Source: Gammaproteobacteria bacterium (lineage in GTDB: Bacteria > Pseudomonadota > Gammaproteobacteria > Enterobacterales > Psychrobiaceae). Taken from it: 5,104 bases of DNA. Shown here one piece after another: positions 1 through 5,104 of the stretch. A program made the translations under genes and the position numbers. Position 1 is the stretch's first letter. Every line of letters starts with the position of its first letter. The notes under the pieces were generated by a model. The model did not search any database and had not been told where the DNA came from. It saw nothing but the letters and a program-made list of their open reading frames with translations. Location: the NCBI GenBank assembly GCA_013214885.1, contig JABSRS010000271.1, positions 1 through 5,104 of the forward strand, given 5' to 3'.

Positions 1-2
1 TG

Positions 3-1493
3 CTGCCCGTCGTGCTTTTAGCTAATACAGTTTTAGCAGCTGACGATTTTTCTGCGCTTGAGCGATATGTTAAATTCGCAAAAAAGGAAATTGGCTTGCC
101 GACAGGAACGGCTATCGCCATTGTTAAAGATGGCAGCATAATCTACCAAGGTAATTTTGGTTACGCTGATATTAAAAAGAATAAAAAAGTAACTGATAAA
201 ACAGCGTTCTATATCGCATCGATCACAAAACCGATGTTTGCTTTGTCAACGTTACTGATGGAGCATCAAGGCGATATTAAAGATTCGACAACAATGGCGA
301 AAATGTTTCCACAGCTAGCTTTCCCGCATATTAATGCACAAAAAATTCAACTCAAGCACTTAATGTCGAATACCTCAGGCATAGAGAATTGGCCTATGAT
401 CAGTGCTTTAGCGTTTACAGGCAATCATAATCACCAGCAACGTCAAAAGCTAATGACTAGCTCTACTAATGATCCAAAGGTTAAATTAGGCCAATATAGA
501 TATACTAATTTAGGGTTTAATATTGTTAGTGTGTGGGCGGATGAGCATTACCAGCAAGATTGGCAGAAAACGATCTCTGAGTTGATTTATCAACCGCTTG
601 GTATGACCCGCACCTCTTCGTATATGACCGATGCGCTAGAAAAAGGTTTTGAGGTTGCTAGGCCTTATTCATTATGGAGCAAGGAGCCAACTGAAATTTA
701 TCCTTTTGAGAAAAGCAACGCGACGATGCATGGTGCTGGCGGCACTATTGCCACGGCATCAGACCTCGCTCGTTTTTTAATTGCCCAGCTCAATGCGGGG
801 AAGGTTGACGGCAAACAAGTGTTCCCAGCACCAGTGATTAAGAAGTCTCATCAACAACTGGCGGTCAACGATCTTAAATTTAATGATTTCGTCCGCAAAG
901 GCTATGCTTGGGGCTGGTACATCGGGCCATATAAAGGCCAAGCTATGTATCATCATTTCGGTGGCGTTGAGGGCACCCATACCCACAGCTCTTATATGCT
1001 CAAACACAATATTGGACTGGTGGTGTTAAACAATGAGTCAGACATCAGTAGTCAGCTTACCAATGCAATTGCCGATATTGCCTATAGTATTTTGCTAAAA
1101 GATGGCGATGCCGATCAAAAGGCCGATCAGCATATTAAAGACATTCGACAATCATGGGTCGATCTAAAACCTAGGATCCAGGCGTCTGTGGTACAGGCAG
1201 CGAAAAGAGATACCGAACGCGTGATGGTACTCACCGAAAATAAATCGAAATATACGGGGGTTTATCATAGCGCACTGTGGGGCGATTTAACGGTTGAGTT
1301 ACTGACATCAGATAAGTTTAAATTCACCTTAGGAGGGCTTACTGCTGTCGCCACTGCCTATACCAAACCAGACACCATGAGAATCCAATTTCCAGTCATG
1401 GGTGGCGGCAAGGTCGTTGGTTATGATATTGCAGCCAGTGAAATTGAGGGGCTAAACCTGATGGGCGAATACTTTAGTAAACAAAAACTATGA
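3..1493 (+). CDS. Exported serine hydrolase, beta-lactamase/class C family (5' end missing)
   Basis: This is a serine hydrolase of the beta-lactamase/penicillin-binding/esterase superfamily. Numbering from the GTG at 12, it has the nucleophile motif S70-I-T-K73, the second motif Y164-T-N166 and a third motif H315-F-G-G in place of KTG. The H-x-G form is usual in class C-like esterases and peptidases. Residues from about 390 look like the small C-terminal beta-barrel often attached to this family (GVYHSALWGDLTVEL region). The frame stays open upstream to base 3. The first residues (LPVVLLANTVLA, then ADD) read as the end of a signal peptide, so the real start is almost certainly left of the window and the GTG at 12 is probably internal. 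The protein is expected in the periplasm or outside the cell. The substrate (beta-lactam, peptide or ester) cannot be told from sequence; a true resistance beta-lactamase is unlikely. It is convergent with the pseudoazurin gene. Confidence 0.88.
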   Translation: MPVVLLANTVLAADDFSALERYVKFAKKEIGLPTGTAIAIVKDGSIIYQGNFGYADIKKNKKVTDKTAFYIASITKPMFALSTLLMEHQGDIKDSTTMAKMFPQLAFPHINAQKIQLKHLMSNTSGIENWPMISALAFTGNHNHQQRQKLMTSSTNDPKVKLGQYRYTNLGFNIVSVWADEHYQQDWQKTISELIYQPLGMTRTSSYMTDALEKGFEVARPYSLWSKEPTEIYPFEKSNATMHGAGGTIATASDLARFLIAQLNAGKVDGKQVFPAPVIKKSHQQLAVNDLKFNDFVRKGYAWGWYIGPYKGQAMYHHFGGVEGTHTHSSYMLKHNIGLVVLNNESDISSQLTNAIADIAYSILLKDGDADQKADQHIKDIRQSWVDLKPRIQASVVQAAKRDTERVMVLTENKSKYTGVYHSALWGDLTVELLTSDKFKFTLGGLTAVATAYTKPDTMRIQFPVMGGGKVVGYDIAASEIEGLNLMGEYFSKQKL

Positions 1494-1503
1494 AAGGATA
1501 AAA

Positions 1504-1544
1504 GGGATAAAAATTAGCCAGTTAGTAGCCTTAATTTTTGTCCC
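1504..1544. terminator. AT-rich hairpin between convergent genes, possible bidirectional terminator
   Basis: Arms 1504-1516 (GGGATAAAAATTA) and 1532-1544 (TAATTTTTGTCCC) pair over 13 positions with one G-U wobble, around a 15-base loop. It starts 10 bases after the serine hydrolase stop and lies 37 bases beyond the pseudoazurin stop. On the - strand the stem is followed by TTTTATCCTTT; on + it is followed by ATATTTTAAT. Neither is a classic long T-tract and the stem is weak in GC, but position and symmetry suit a shared terminator for the two convergent genes. Confidence 0.5.
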
Positions 1545-1581
1545 ATATTTTAATGATTGGATTGATAAACTTAAGCTGAGT

Positions 1582-2025
1582 TTATTTAACTAGGGCCATA
1601 TACTTATCTAAACGCTCTTTATTAAGTGCGATAGTGACCTTAATTTTAGCAACATCCGCTATGGTTTGTTCTAGATTAATCGCATTACCCACTTGAATGA
1701 CGCCAACCATGCCTAACGGTACATGAGGTAAACATTTATAAACATAAACACCTTCCTGATTGAAGTTTACTTTCGTTGGCTTACCCATTGGCGTCGTAAA
1801 CTTTTCGGCGCCAGCTGGTATTGAAATAGATTGGGCATTATGGCTTGGATCAGACGGTACAAAATTAACCGTGTCGCCTTTAGCTATTTTTAAATAACCA
1901 GGCTCCATCACCATGGTTTGGCCGTTAGCACCTGAGGTTACCATATTTACGGTATGCTCGGCGGCGTTAATGAAAGGGGCTGACATTAGCAGGGCAATGC
2001 CTGCAATAGTGCGACGAGTGATCAT
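1582..2025 (-). CDS. Pseudoazurin, periplasmic type 1 blue-copper electron carrier
   Basis: This is a 147-residue cupredoxin. Residues 1-21 or 22 form a signal peptide (MITRRTIAGIALLMSAPFINA) with a mature chain of about 125 residues, the usual pseudoazurin size. All four type 1 copper ligands are visible: H62 in DPSHNAQS, then C98, H101 and M106 in YKCLPHVPLGMVGVIQVG. The C-x2-H-x4-M spacing is that of pseudoazurins. Family members carry electrons in the periplasm from the cytochrome bc1 side to copper nitrite reductase, nitrous oxide reductase or cytochrome c peroxidase; none of these partners is in the window. The start is supported by CTGGAG at 2031-2036, five bases from the ATG. A strong Fur-box match lies 35-53 bases upstream of the start. 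The signal contains TRRTIA, a loose twin-arginine resemblance, so Sec export is more likely but Tat is not excluded. The gene appears monocistronic. Amicyanin or plastocyanin are less likely because of length and the extended C-terminal helical tail. Confidence 0.93.
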   Translation of the reverse strand: MITRRTIAGIALLMSAPFINAAEHTVNMVTSGANGQTMVMEPGYLKIAKGDTVNFVPSDPSHNAQSISIPAGAEKFTTPMGKPTKVNFNQEGVYVYKCLPHVPLGMVGVIQVGNAINLEQTIADVAKIKVTIALNKERLDKYMALVK

Positions 2026-2030
2026 GTTTT

Positions 2031-2036
2031 CTCCAG
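2031..2036 (-). promoter_or_regulatory. Ribosome binding site of the pseudoazurin gene
   Basis: On the - strand CTGGAG lies five bases before the ATG at 2025-2023. It is a good Shine-Dalgarno match and fixes the pseudoazurin start. Confidence 0.75.
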
Positions 2037-2057
2037 AGATTGATAAATAATCACTAC

Positions 2058-2085
2058 ATGATAATGATATTCATTCTCATGTACA
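2058..2085 (-). promoter_or_regulatory. Candidate sigma-70 promoter for pseudoazurin
   Basis: Read on the - strand, TGTACA (2085-2080, 4/6 to the -35 consensus) and TATCAT (2063-2058, 5/6 to the -10 consensus) are separated by 16 bases. Transcription would start near 2051, giving a leader of about 25 bases containing the ribosome binding site. The Fur-box match covers the spacer and most of the -10 element, the usual place for repression. Confidence 0.45.
2060..2078. promoter_or_regulatory. Fur box (ferric uptake regulator operator)
   Basis: The 19-mer GATAATGATATTCATTCTC matches the classical Fur consensus GATAATGATAATCATTATC at 17 of 19 positions. It sits in a wider interrupted palindrome, 2057-2081, in which 10 of 12 symmetric pairs match. 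It lies 35 to 53 bases before the pseudoazurin ATG and overlaps the candidate -10 element, so it most likely acts on that gene. The yafJ start is about 280 bases away on the other side. The match is seen directly; binding and iron response are inferred. Confidence 0.72.
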
Positions 2086-2104
2086 GCGATAGTTTTTATA
2101 TCTG

Positions 2105-2129
2105 CGCTAAAGATCGAATTTTAGCGATC
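2105..2129. repeat. Two overlapping inverted repeats, possible operator
   Basis: CGCTAAA (2105-2111) and TTTAGCG (2120-2126) are perfect 7-base inverted arms with an 8-base gap. Interleaved with them, GATCG (2112-2116) and CGATC (2125-2129) form a second 5-base inverted repeat with another 8-base gap. The pairings share bases and exclude each other as RNA. The site lies upstream of the pseudoazurin -35 element, about 65 bases before the predicted transcription start, where activators often bind. No known regulator consensus is recognised. Confidence 0.35.
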
Positions 2130-2359
2130 ACAAAATAAATTATCTATTTGATATTTTCGTGCTATCTGTAACAATGCAGTAACTTGTTTTGTAATAACCC
2201 GCCTGAACGCAGTTCTCAGACCATTGCTGAATCGCACTGTTATTATGAATCGATTTTTGAATATGTTTATTAATTTTTGTGCTTACTGTCACTGACTCTG
2301 TAAATTAAGCCTTTATTAAATATTGTTTTAATCTGTTGTTATTTAAAGGGTTTTGTAAG

Positions 2360-3157
2360 ATGTGTGAATTGTTAGGGATGAGTGCCAATGTGCCAACCGA
2401 TATTGTGTTTAGTTTTACTGGATTGGTTGAACGAGGTGGCGTAACTGGACCGCATACCGATGGGTGGGGGATTACCTTTTATGATGGCAAAGGTTGTCGT
2501 TCTTTTCGCGATCCGCTGCCTAGTTCACAATCAGAGATTGCTAAATTAATTAAGAATTACCCGATTAAAAGCAAAGCGGTGATTAGTCATATTCGTCAGG
2601 CCAATCGTGGCGGCGTATCACTTGAAAATACTCATCCGTTTAGCCGTGAGCTATGGGGCTATAACTGGACGTATGCGCATAATGGTCAATTGTCTGATTA
2701 TGAGCAAAGCATTACCTCAAAGCGCTTTGTGCCAATTGGACAAACCGATAGTGAGTTGGCTTTTTGTTGGTTGCTTGACAAGTTAGCGCAACGTTTTGAG
2801 ACCGAGCCAACGTGCCCCGATCAGTTATTTGAATACCTAAATCAACAATGTGATTACTTGCGTCAATTTGGGGTTTTTAACATGCTGCTAAGTAACGGTG
2901 AGTATGTTTTTGCGTATTGTACTAATAATCTCTGTTGGATCACCCGTCGTGCGCCTTTTGGTAAAGCGAAACTAATTGATACCGATGTCATTATTGATTT
3001 TCAAAAAGAAACGACACCGTTTGATGTCGTTACTGTGATTGCCACTAAGCCACTAACCAATGATGAGGCGTGGCATAAGATGGGCGTGGGTGGCATGGCT
3101 ATGTTTAGATACGGCGAGCTAGCACGTTTCGCTGAGCCTAAGCCTGGTGATTGCTAA
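2360..3157 (+). CDS. yafJ: YafJ-type class II glutamine amidotransferase
   Basis: This 265-residue protein closely resembles Escherichia coli YafJ (about 255 residues), a stand-alone class II (Ntn-type) glutamine amidotransferase domain of uncertain acceptor. The start is placed at the ATG at 2360 and not the in-frame ATG at 2336, because the family nucleophile is Cys2, exposed once Met1 is removed: the protein begins MCELLGMSANVPTD. AAAGGG at 2345-2350 can serve this start. Visible family motifs are DGWGITFY (34-41), HIRQANRG (77-84) with the glutamine-binding Arg79, THPF (91-94), the oxyanion-hole HNGQL (107-111) and TDSE (129-132). A synthase domain is absent, as in YafJ. The C-terminal 10-15 residues extend slightly past the E. 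coli protein. It is a cytosolic protein with no signal or membrane segments. Its stop overlaps the stop of the convergent DUF3108 gene. The family assignment is secure; the metabolic role is not established. Confidence 0.94.
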   Translation: MCELLGMSANVPTDIVFSFTGLVERGGVTGPHTDGWGITFYDGKGCRSFRDPLPSSQSEIAKLIKNYPIKSKAVISHIRQANRGGVSLENTHPFSRELWGYNWTYAHNGQLSDYEQSITSKRFVPIGQTDSELAFCWLLDKLAQRFETEPTCPDQLFEYLNQQCDYLRQFGVFNMLLSNGEYVFAYCTNNLCWITRRAPFGKAKLIDTDVIIDFQKETTPFDVVTVIATKPLTNDEAWHKMGVGGMAMFRYGELARFAEPKPGDC

Positions 3158-3876
3158 TCTTCTTTTTCGAACTTGAACCAGCTCAGTTGTAAATCGGCTT
3201 GTTCTTTGCCTTCTTTAATTTGAGTCAGTTTAACCATGGCATAATTTAAAGAAGGGGCTACCCACATATAAGTTTGACGTTTTGATGTTTCTCTTATGCG
3301 CTCAAGCTTTAATGTGGCGAGCTTGCCGTAGGGCAGGCTAATCACTTCTTCTGCTACCACTCTAAAGCGATAATCAATTTGTTTGCCGCGACGGATCAGT
3401 GGAAATGAAAACTCAGTTTTGCCCTCGATTAATTGTTGCTGCATCGCCAGTTGATACAATTGAGGGTCTAATACATTATCTTGATAATCAAATTGATAAT
3501 CTTTGCTTTTGTAAGTGCTCGATATTCCTTTGACGCCAAACTCAGTAAATGACTTTCGGTCGCGTCCAGTACCTGTTCGCTTATATTGATAAGTCAAAGC
3601 CGATATTTTGTTGTCTTTTACATCAAAGGTACTTATTTCATGACGGTTATCTGACAAAAATAACCAGCTTATTTTACTATCTGTTTCTAAGGTGTATTGA
3701 TCATTTTTAACGTGTAGTTTTCGGTAAGCTTCACCAAGTTCACTGCCTTTTCGAAATACTTTGTAATTTGCTTGGAAAGGTACAAAGGCACTAGGGGCAA
3801 TTTCCTCAGTCGCTGAAACAGCAGTCGCACAAAAAAGTAGTGCGGTGAGCGGTAATAATAAAGTTTTTTTAATCAT
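3154..3876 (-). CDS. DUF3108 domain periplasmic protein
   Basis: This 240-residue exported protein of unknown function has a clear Sec signal peptide: MIKK, a leucine-rich core, and a likely cut after A22 in ATAVSA. Cys16 is inside the hydrophobic core and preceded by Phe, so it does not form a lipobox. The mature part fits the DUF3108 family: an opening PFQANYKVFRKGSELGEAYRKL segment (about 33-54), then alternating beta-type segments such as TYQYKRTGTGRDRKSF and TYMWVAPSLNYAMVKL. This pattern suggests a beta-rich lipocalin- or LolA-like fold, which is an inference. No catalytic motif is seen. GGGG at 3889-3892 is 12 bases from the ATG, a poorly spaced ribosome site. The gene is divergent from DUF3025 across 102 bases and its last bases overlap the yafJ stop. 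Family call by recognition of the sequence pattern; function unknown. Confidence 0.82.
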   Translation of the reverse strand: MIKKTLLLPLTALLFCATAVSATEEIAPSAFVPFQANYKVFRKGSELGEAYRKLHVKNDQYTLETDSKISWLFLSDNRHEISTFDVKDNKISALTYQYKRTGTGRDRKSFTEFGVKGISSTYKSKDYQFDYQDNVLDPQLYQLAMQQQLIEGKTEFSFPLIRRGKQIDYRFRVVAEEVISLPYGKLATLKLERIRETSKRQTYMWVAPSLNYAMVKLTQIKEGKEQADLQLSWFKFEKED

Positions 3877-3978
3877 CTATCGTTATATCCCCATTATTGA
3901 TAGTTTTTATATAGGGTTCTTTCTAAAAAAGCGATACAATATTGCTTCTTATGTTAAAGATATAATAGTTTTAGTCAC
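3877..3978. promoter_or_regulatory. Divergent promoter region between DUF3108 and DUF3025 genes
   Basis: This 102-base AT-rich gap must carry promoters for both divergent genes. For the + gene, a perfect TATAAT lies at 3961-3966 and a second -10-like TACAAT at 3935-3940; neither has a convincing -35 partner. For the - gene, TATATA or TATAAA words occur at 3906-3913 (read on -), again without a good -35. The 14-mer GATAGTTTTTATAT at 3899-3912 is repeated exactly at 2088-2101. Confidence 0.45.
3961..3966 (+). promoter_or_regulatory. Consensus -10 element unusually close to the DUF3025 start
   Basis: TATAAT is a perfect -10 hexamer and ends 12 bases before the ATG at 3979. If used, transcription would begin near 3973 and leave a leader of about five bases. 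No plausible -35 sits 16-18 bases upstream, so the alternative TACAAT at 3935-3940 may be the working element. Confidence 0.3.
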
Positions 3979-4791
3979 ATGATGCAACAGTGGAACCCAA
4001 GTTTTTTACAATTAAACCCGTTATTTAATGATCTAAAATCATTATTAGCCGATTATAACTGGTCGAGCTGGCCTCAATGTGAACAACTTAATCAATTATT
4101 AACCAATGAAGTCGTTAATGAATTAGGTAAACAATTAGTGCTTGTTGAACAAACCGATCAATTACTTAGTGATGGTTTGTACTATGAACAACGTATATAT
4201 CTTGAGGCTCAAGTTCCCACTCGCCCTGGCAATTGGCATGATTTCTTTAATGCCATTATTTATATGCTTTTTCCGCGCACAAAACAACAGATAAATCGAC
4301 TACATTACCTCGATATCGTGAGTGACGGCCTTGAAGGTCGTACTAAACGCCGTGATGCCCTGACCCTGTTTGATGAATGCGGAGTGATTATTGCTTATTG
4401 TGATGAGCAACTAAAACAGCAATTGACTGACCAGCAATGGCAGCAAGCATTTGTTGAAAACCGCACTGCGTGGGGCCAATCGATAGATGGTTTTATTATC
4501 GGTCATGCTAACTACGAAAAAGCCCTAGATCCTTACATCGGGTTTACCGCCAAGGCGTTGTACGTTAAAGTCGATATTGATTTTTTTAAGCTGGAAAAAT
4601 TAGCCCAATATCGCTATTTGGATGGTTATTTGGCCGACAACTTAACTAGGTTAATGGTCGATAACAGCCAGTTATACCCGCTACCAATACTAGGAGTTCC
4701 GCATTGGTGGGCAGCAAACAATGATGCTGAATTTTATAATAATAAAAACTATTTTAGACCCAAAAGGATGAAGGCTAGAAATGACTGTTAG
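3979..4791 (+). CDS. DUF3025 domain protein of unknown function
   Basis: This 270-residue protein fits the DUF3025 family, and its length is typical. No signal peptide or membrane segment is seen, so it is probably cytosolic. Highly patterned, likely conserved blocks are NWHDFFNAIIYMLFPRTK (85-102), RTKRRDALTLFDECGVII (121-138), DGFIIGHANYEKALDPYIGF (170-189) and LPILGVPHWWAANNDAEFY (235-253). Their charged and His/Asp residues (H87, D88, R124, D126, D132, E133, H176, H242) could form an active or metal site; this is inference. The start is forced to 3979 or the adjacent ATG at 3982, because the frame has a stop (TAA 3955-3957) and no start codon between. No Shine-Dalgarno-like sequence precedes it. 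Its last 11 bases overlap the start of the lpxM-like gene, so the two are almost surely one transcript and translationally coupled. The link to lipid A is by context only. Confidence 0.85.
   Translation: MMQQWNPSFLQLNPLFNDLKSLLADYNWSSWPQCEQLNQLLTNEVVNELGKQLVLVEQTDQLLSDGLYYEQRIYLEAQVPTRPGNWHDFFNAIIYMLFPRTKQQINRLHYLDIVSDGLEGRTKRRDALTLFDECGVIIAYCDEQLKQQLTDQQWQQAFVENRTAWGQSIDGFIIGHANYEKALDPYIGFTAKALYVKVDIDFFKLEKLAQYRYLDGYLADNLTRLMVDNSQLYPLPILGVPHWWAANNDAEFYNNKNYFRPKRMKARNDC
4771..4774 (+). promoter_or_regulatory. Ribosome binding site of the lpxM-like gene inside the DUF3025 end
   Basis: AAGG six bases before the ATG at 4781, with a second AAAAGG at 4761-4766, lies inside the last codons of DUF3025. 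It supports this start and coupling of translation across the 11-base overlap. Confidence 0.55.
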
Positions 4792-5104
4792 AGATAAAAA
4801 ACATTTATATAACCCAAAGTTTCAATTTTCATGGCTGGCCCCTAAGTATTGGGGTAATTGGCTAGGGGTGTTAATGCTGTTGATTTTTGCATTTGTACCT
4901 GTGCGCCCGCGTGATGCTTTTGCGCGTTCATTAACAGGTTTAGTCTTAAAGTATTCGAAAAAACCGCGCCGAATCGTCGATATTAATCTTTCACAGTGTT
5001 TCCCCGAAATGACTGCTGAAGAGCGGATTAAATTAATCCGCAGTAATATAGAAATCTTCTTACAGACTGTGCTCGGACAAGGCGAACTATTGGTGCGTTC
5101 TCCT
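4781..5104 (+). CDS. lpxM: Lipid A biosynthesis acyltransferase, LpxM (MsbB) type, N-terminal part
   Basis: The first 108 codons of a gene that continues past the right edge. The N-terminus (LAPKYWGNWLGV, residues 19-30) closely parallels the E. coli LpxM segment HPRYWGAWLGV. It is followed by a membrane segment at about 28-41 (LGVLMLLIFAFVPV) and the LpxL/LpxM family block NLSQCFPEMTAEER (69-82). LpxM adds the last secondary acyl chain to Kdo2-lipid A at the inner face of the cytoplasmic membrane, completing hexa-acylated lipid A. The catalytic H-x4-D motif would lie further downstream and is not in the window, so activity cannot be judged. LpxL is the main alternative; the YWGxWLG opening favours LpxM. 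The ATG overlaps the end of DUF3025 by 11 bases and has AAGG at good spacing, so it is probably co-transcribed with that gene. Confidence 0.88.
   Translation, partial: MTVRDKKHLYNPKFQFSWLAPKYWGNWLGVLMLLIFAFVPVRPRDAFARSLTGLVLKYSKKPRRIVDINLSQCFPEMTAEERIKLIRSNIEIFLQTVLGQGELLVRSP

Larger units (their letters stand above)
2026..2359. other. Divergent intergenic region between pseudoazurin and yafJ
   Basis: These 334 bases hold the control regions of two divergent genes. The left end contains the pseudoazurin ribosome binding site, promoter and Fur box. The middle has overlapping inverted repeats at 2105-2129 and three GTAAC/GTAAT words at 2168, 2179 and 2191. The right end is AT-rich and should hold the yafJ promoter. 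The best candidate there is CTGACT (2292-2297) with TATTAA (2314-2319), spacer 16, both only 4/6 matches. The putative yafJ ribosome binding site is AAAGGG at 2345-2350, nine bases from the ATG. No convincing small gene or structured RNA was seen. Confidence 0.6.

Noticed and set aside
777..1007. Reverse-strand open frame of 76 codons inside the serine hydrolase gene
   Set aside because: It lies wholly within a well-supported coding region, has no recognisable protein features and no ribosome site was seen. It is a shadow of the real gene.
1565..1585. ATAAACT/AGTTTAT hairpin at the pseudoazurin stop codon
   Set aside because: The arms are perfect but all but GC-free, the structure overlaps the end of the coding region, and no T-tract follows on the - strand. 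The hairpin at 1504-1544 is a better terminator candidate.
2040..2054. FNR-like site GTGAT-N5-ATCAA upstream of pseudoazurin
   Set aside because: The FNR consensus needs a four-base gap (TTGAT-N4-ATCAA). Here the gap is five and the first base differs. It also lies downstream of the candidate -10, a poor place for activation.
2115..2134. CRP-like half-site TTGTGATC on the - strand
   Set aside because: Only the left half matches; the partner half (AAATT in place of TCACA) is poor, so a CRP site cannot be supported.
2245..2295. 16-codon ORF (MNRFLNMFINFCAYCH) ending in a CxxCH haem-like motif
   Set aside because: Too short for a cytochrome, no ribosome binding site, and it lies in AT-rich promoter sequence. 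The C-x-x-C-H match is probably chance.
2336..2359. In-frame upstream ATG that would add eight residues to YafJ
   Set aside because: Class II amidotransferases need Cys at position 2 as the free N-terminal nucleophile. Only the ATG at 2360 gives Met-Cys, so the longer protein would be inactive.
3820..3876. Possible lipoprotein signal (Cys16) in the DUF3108 protein
   Set aside because: The residues before the Cys are Leu-Leu-Phe; Phe at -1 does not fit a lipobox, while ATAVSA gives a good signal peptidase I site.
1..5104. Search for tRNA, rRNA, CRISPR, insertion sequences, attachment sites or a defence system
   Set aside because: No repeated spacer structure, transposase, integrase, terminal inverted repeats or RNA gene signatures were seen, and all genes belong to ordinary chromosomal families.

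Overview
This AT-rich window carries genes typical of a marine-type gammaproteobacterium. YafJ and an LpxM-like lipid A acyltransferase are both close to their enterobacterial counterparts. The DUF3108 and DUF3025 genes and the base composition point towards Alteromonadales (Shewanella, Psychrobium, Moritella or Colwellia type). The genus cannot be fixed from this sequence. No RNA genes, mobile elements, CRISPR arrays or phage genes are visible, and the region looks chromosomal and ordinary.

Layout, left to right: (1) the 3' bulk of an exported serine hydrolase of the beta-lactamase/class C family on +, whose start lies beyond the left edge; (2) a short convergent gap holding an AT-rich hairpin; (3) a pseudoazurin gene on -, a periplasmic blue-copper electron carrier; (4) a 334-base divergent intergenic region with a 17/19 match to the Fur box over the likely pseudoazurin promoter, plus overlapping inverted repeats; (5) yafJ on +, a class II glutamine amidotransferase whose true start is Met-Cys at 2360; (6) a DUF3108 periplasmic protein on -, whose stop codon overlaps the yafJ stop; (7) a 102-base divergent gap; (8) a DUF3025 gene on +, overlapping by 11 bases the start of (9) an lpxM-like acyltransferase that runs off the right edge.

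Functionally this is mostly a run of independent or pairwise units. DUF3025 and lpxM form a tightly coupled pair, so DUF3025 may be envelope-linked by context only. Serine hydrolase, pseudoazurin and DUF3108 all have export signals. The observation most worth following up is the Fur box in front of pseudoazurin, which suggests that a copper electron carrier is controlled by iron status. The second is the DUF3025 start, which has no Shine-Dalgarno sequence and a perfect TATAAT only 12 bases upstream. No clear novel multi-gene system was found.
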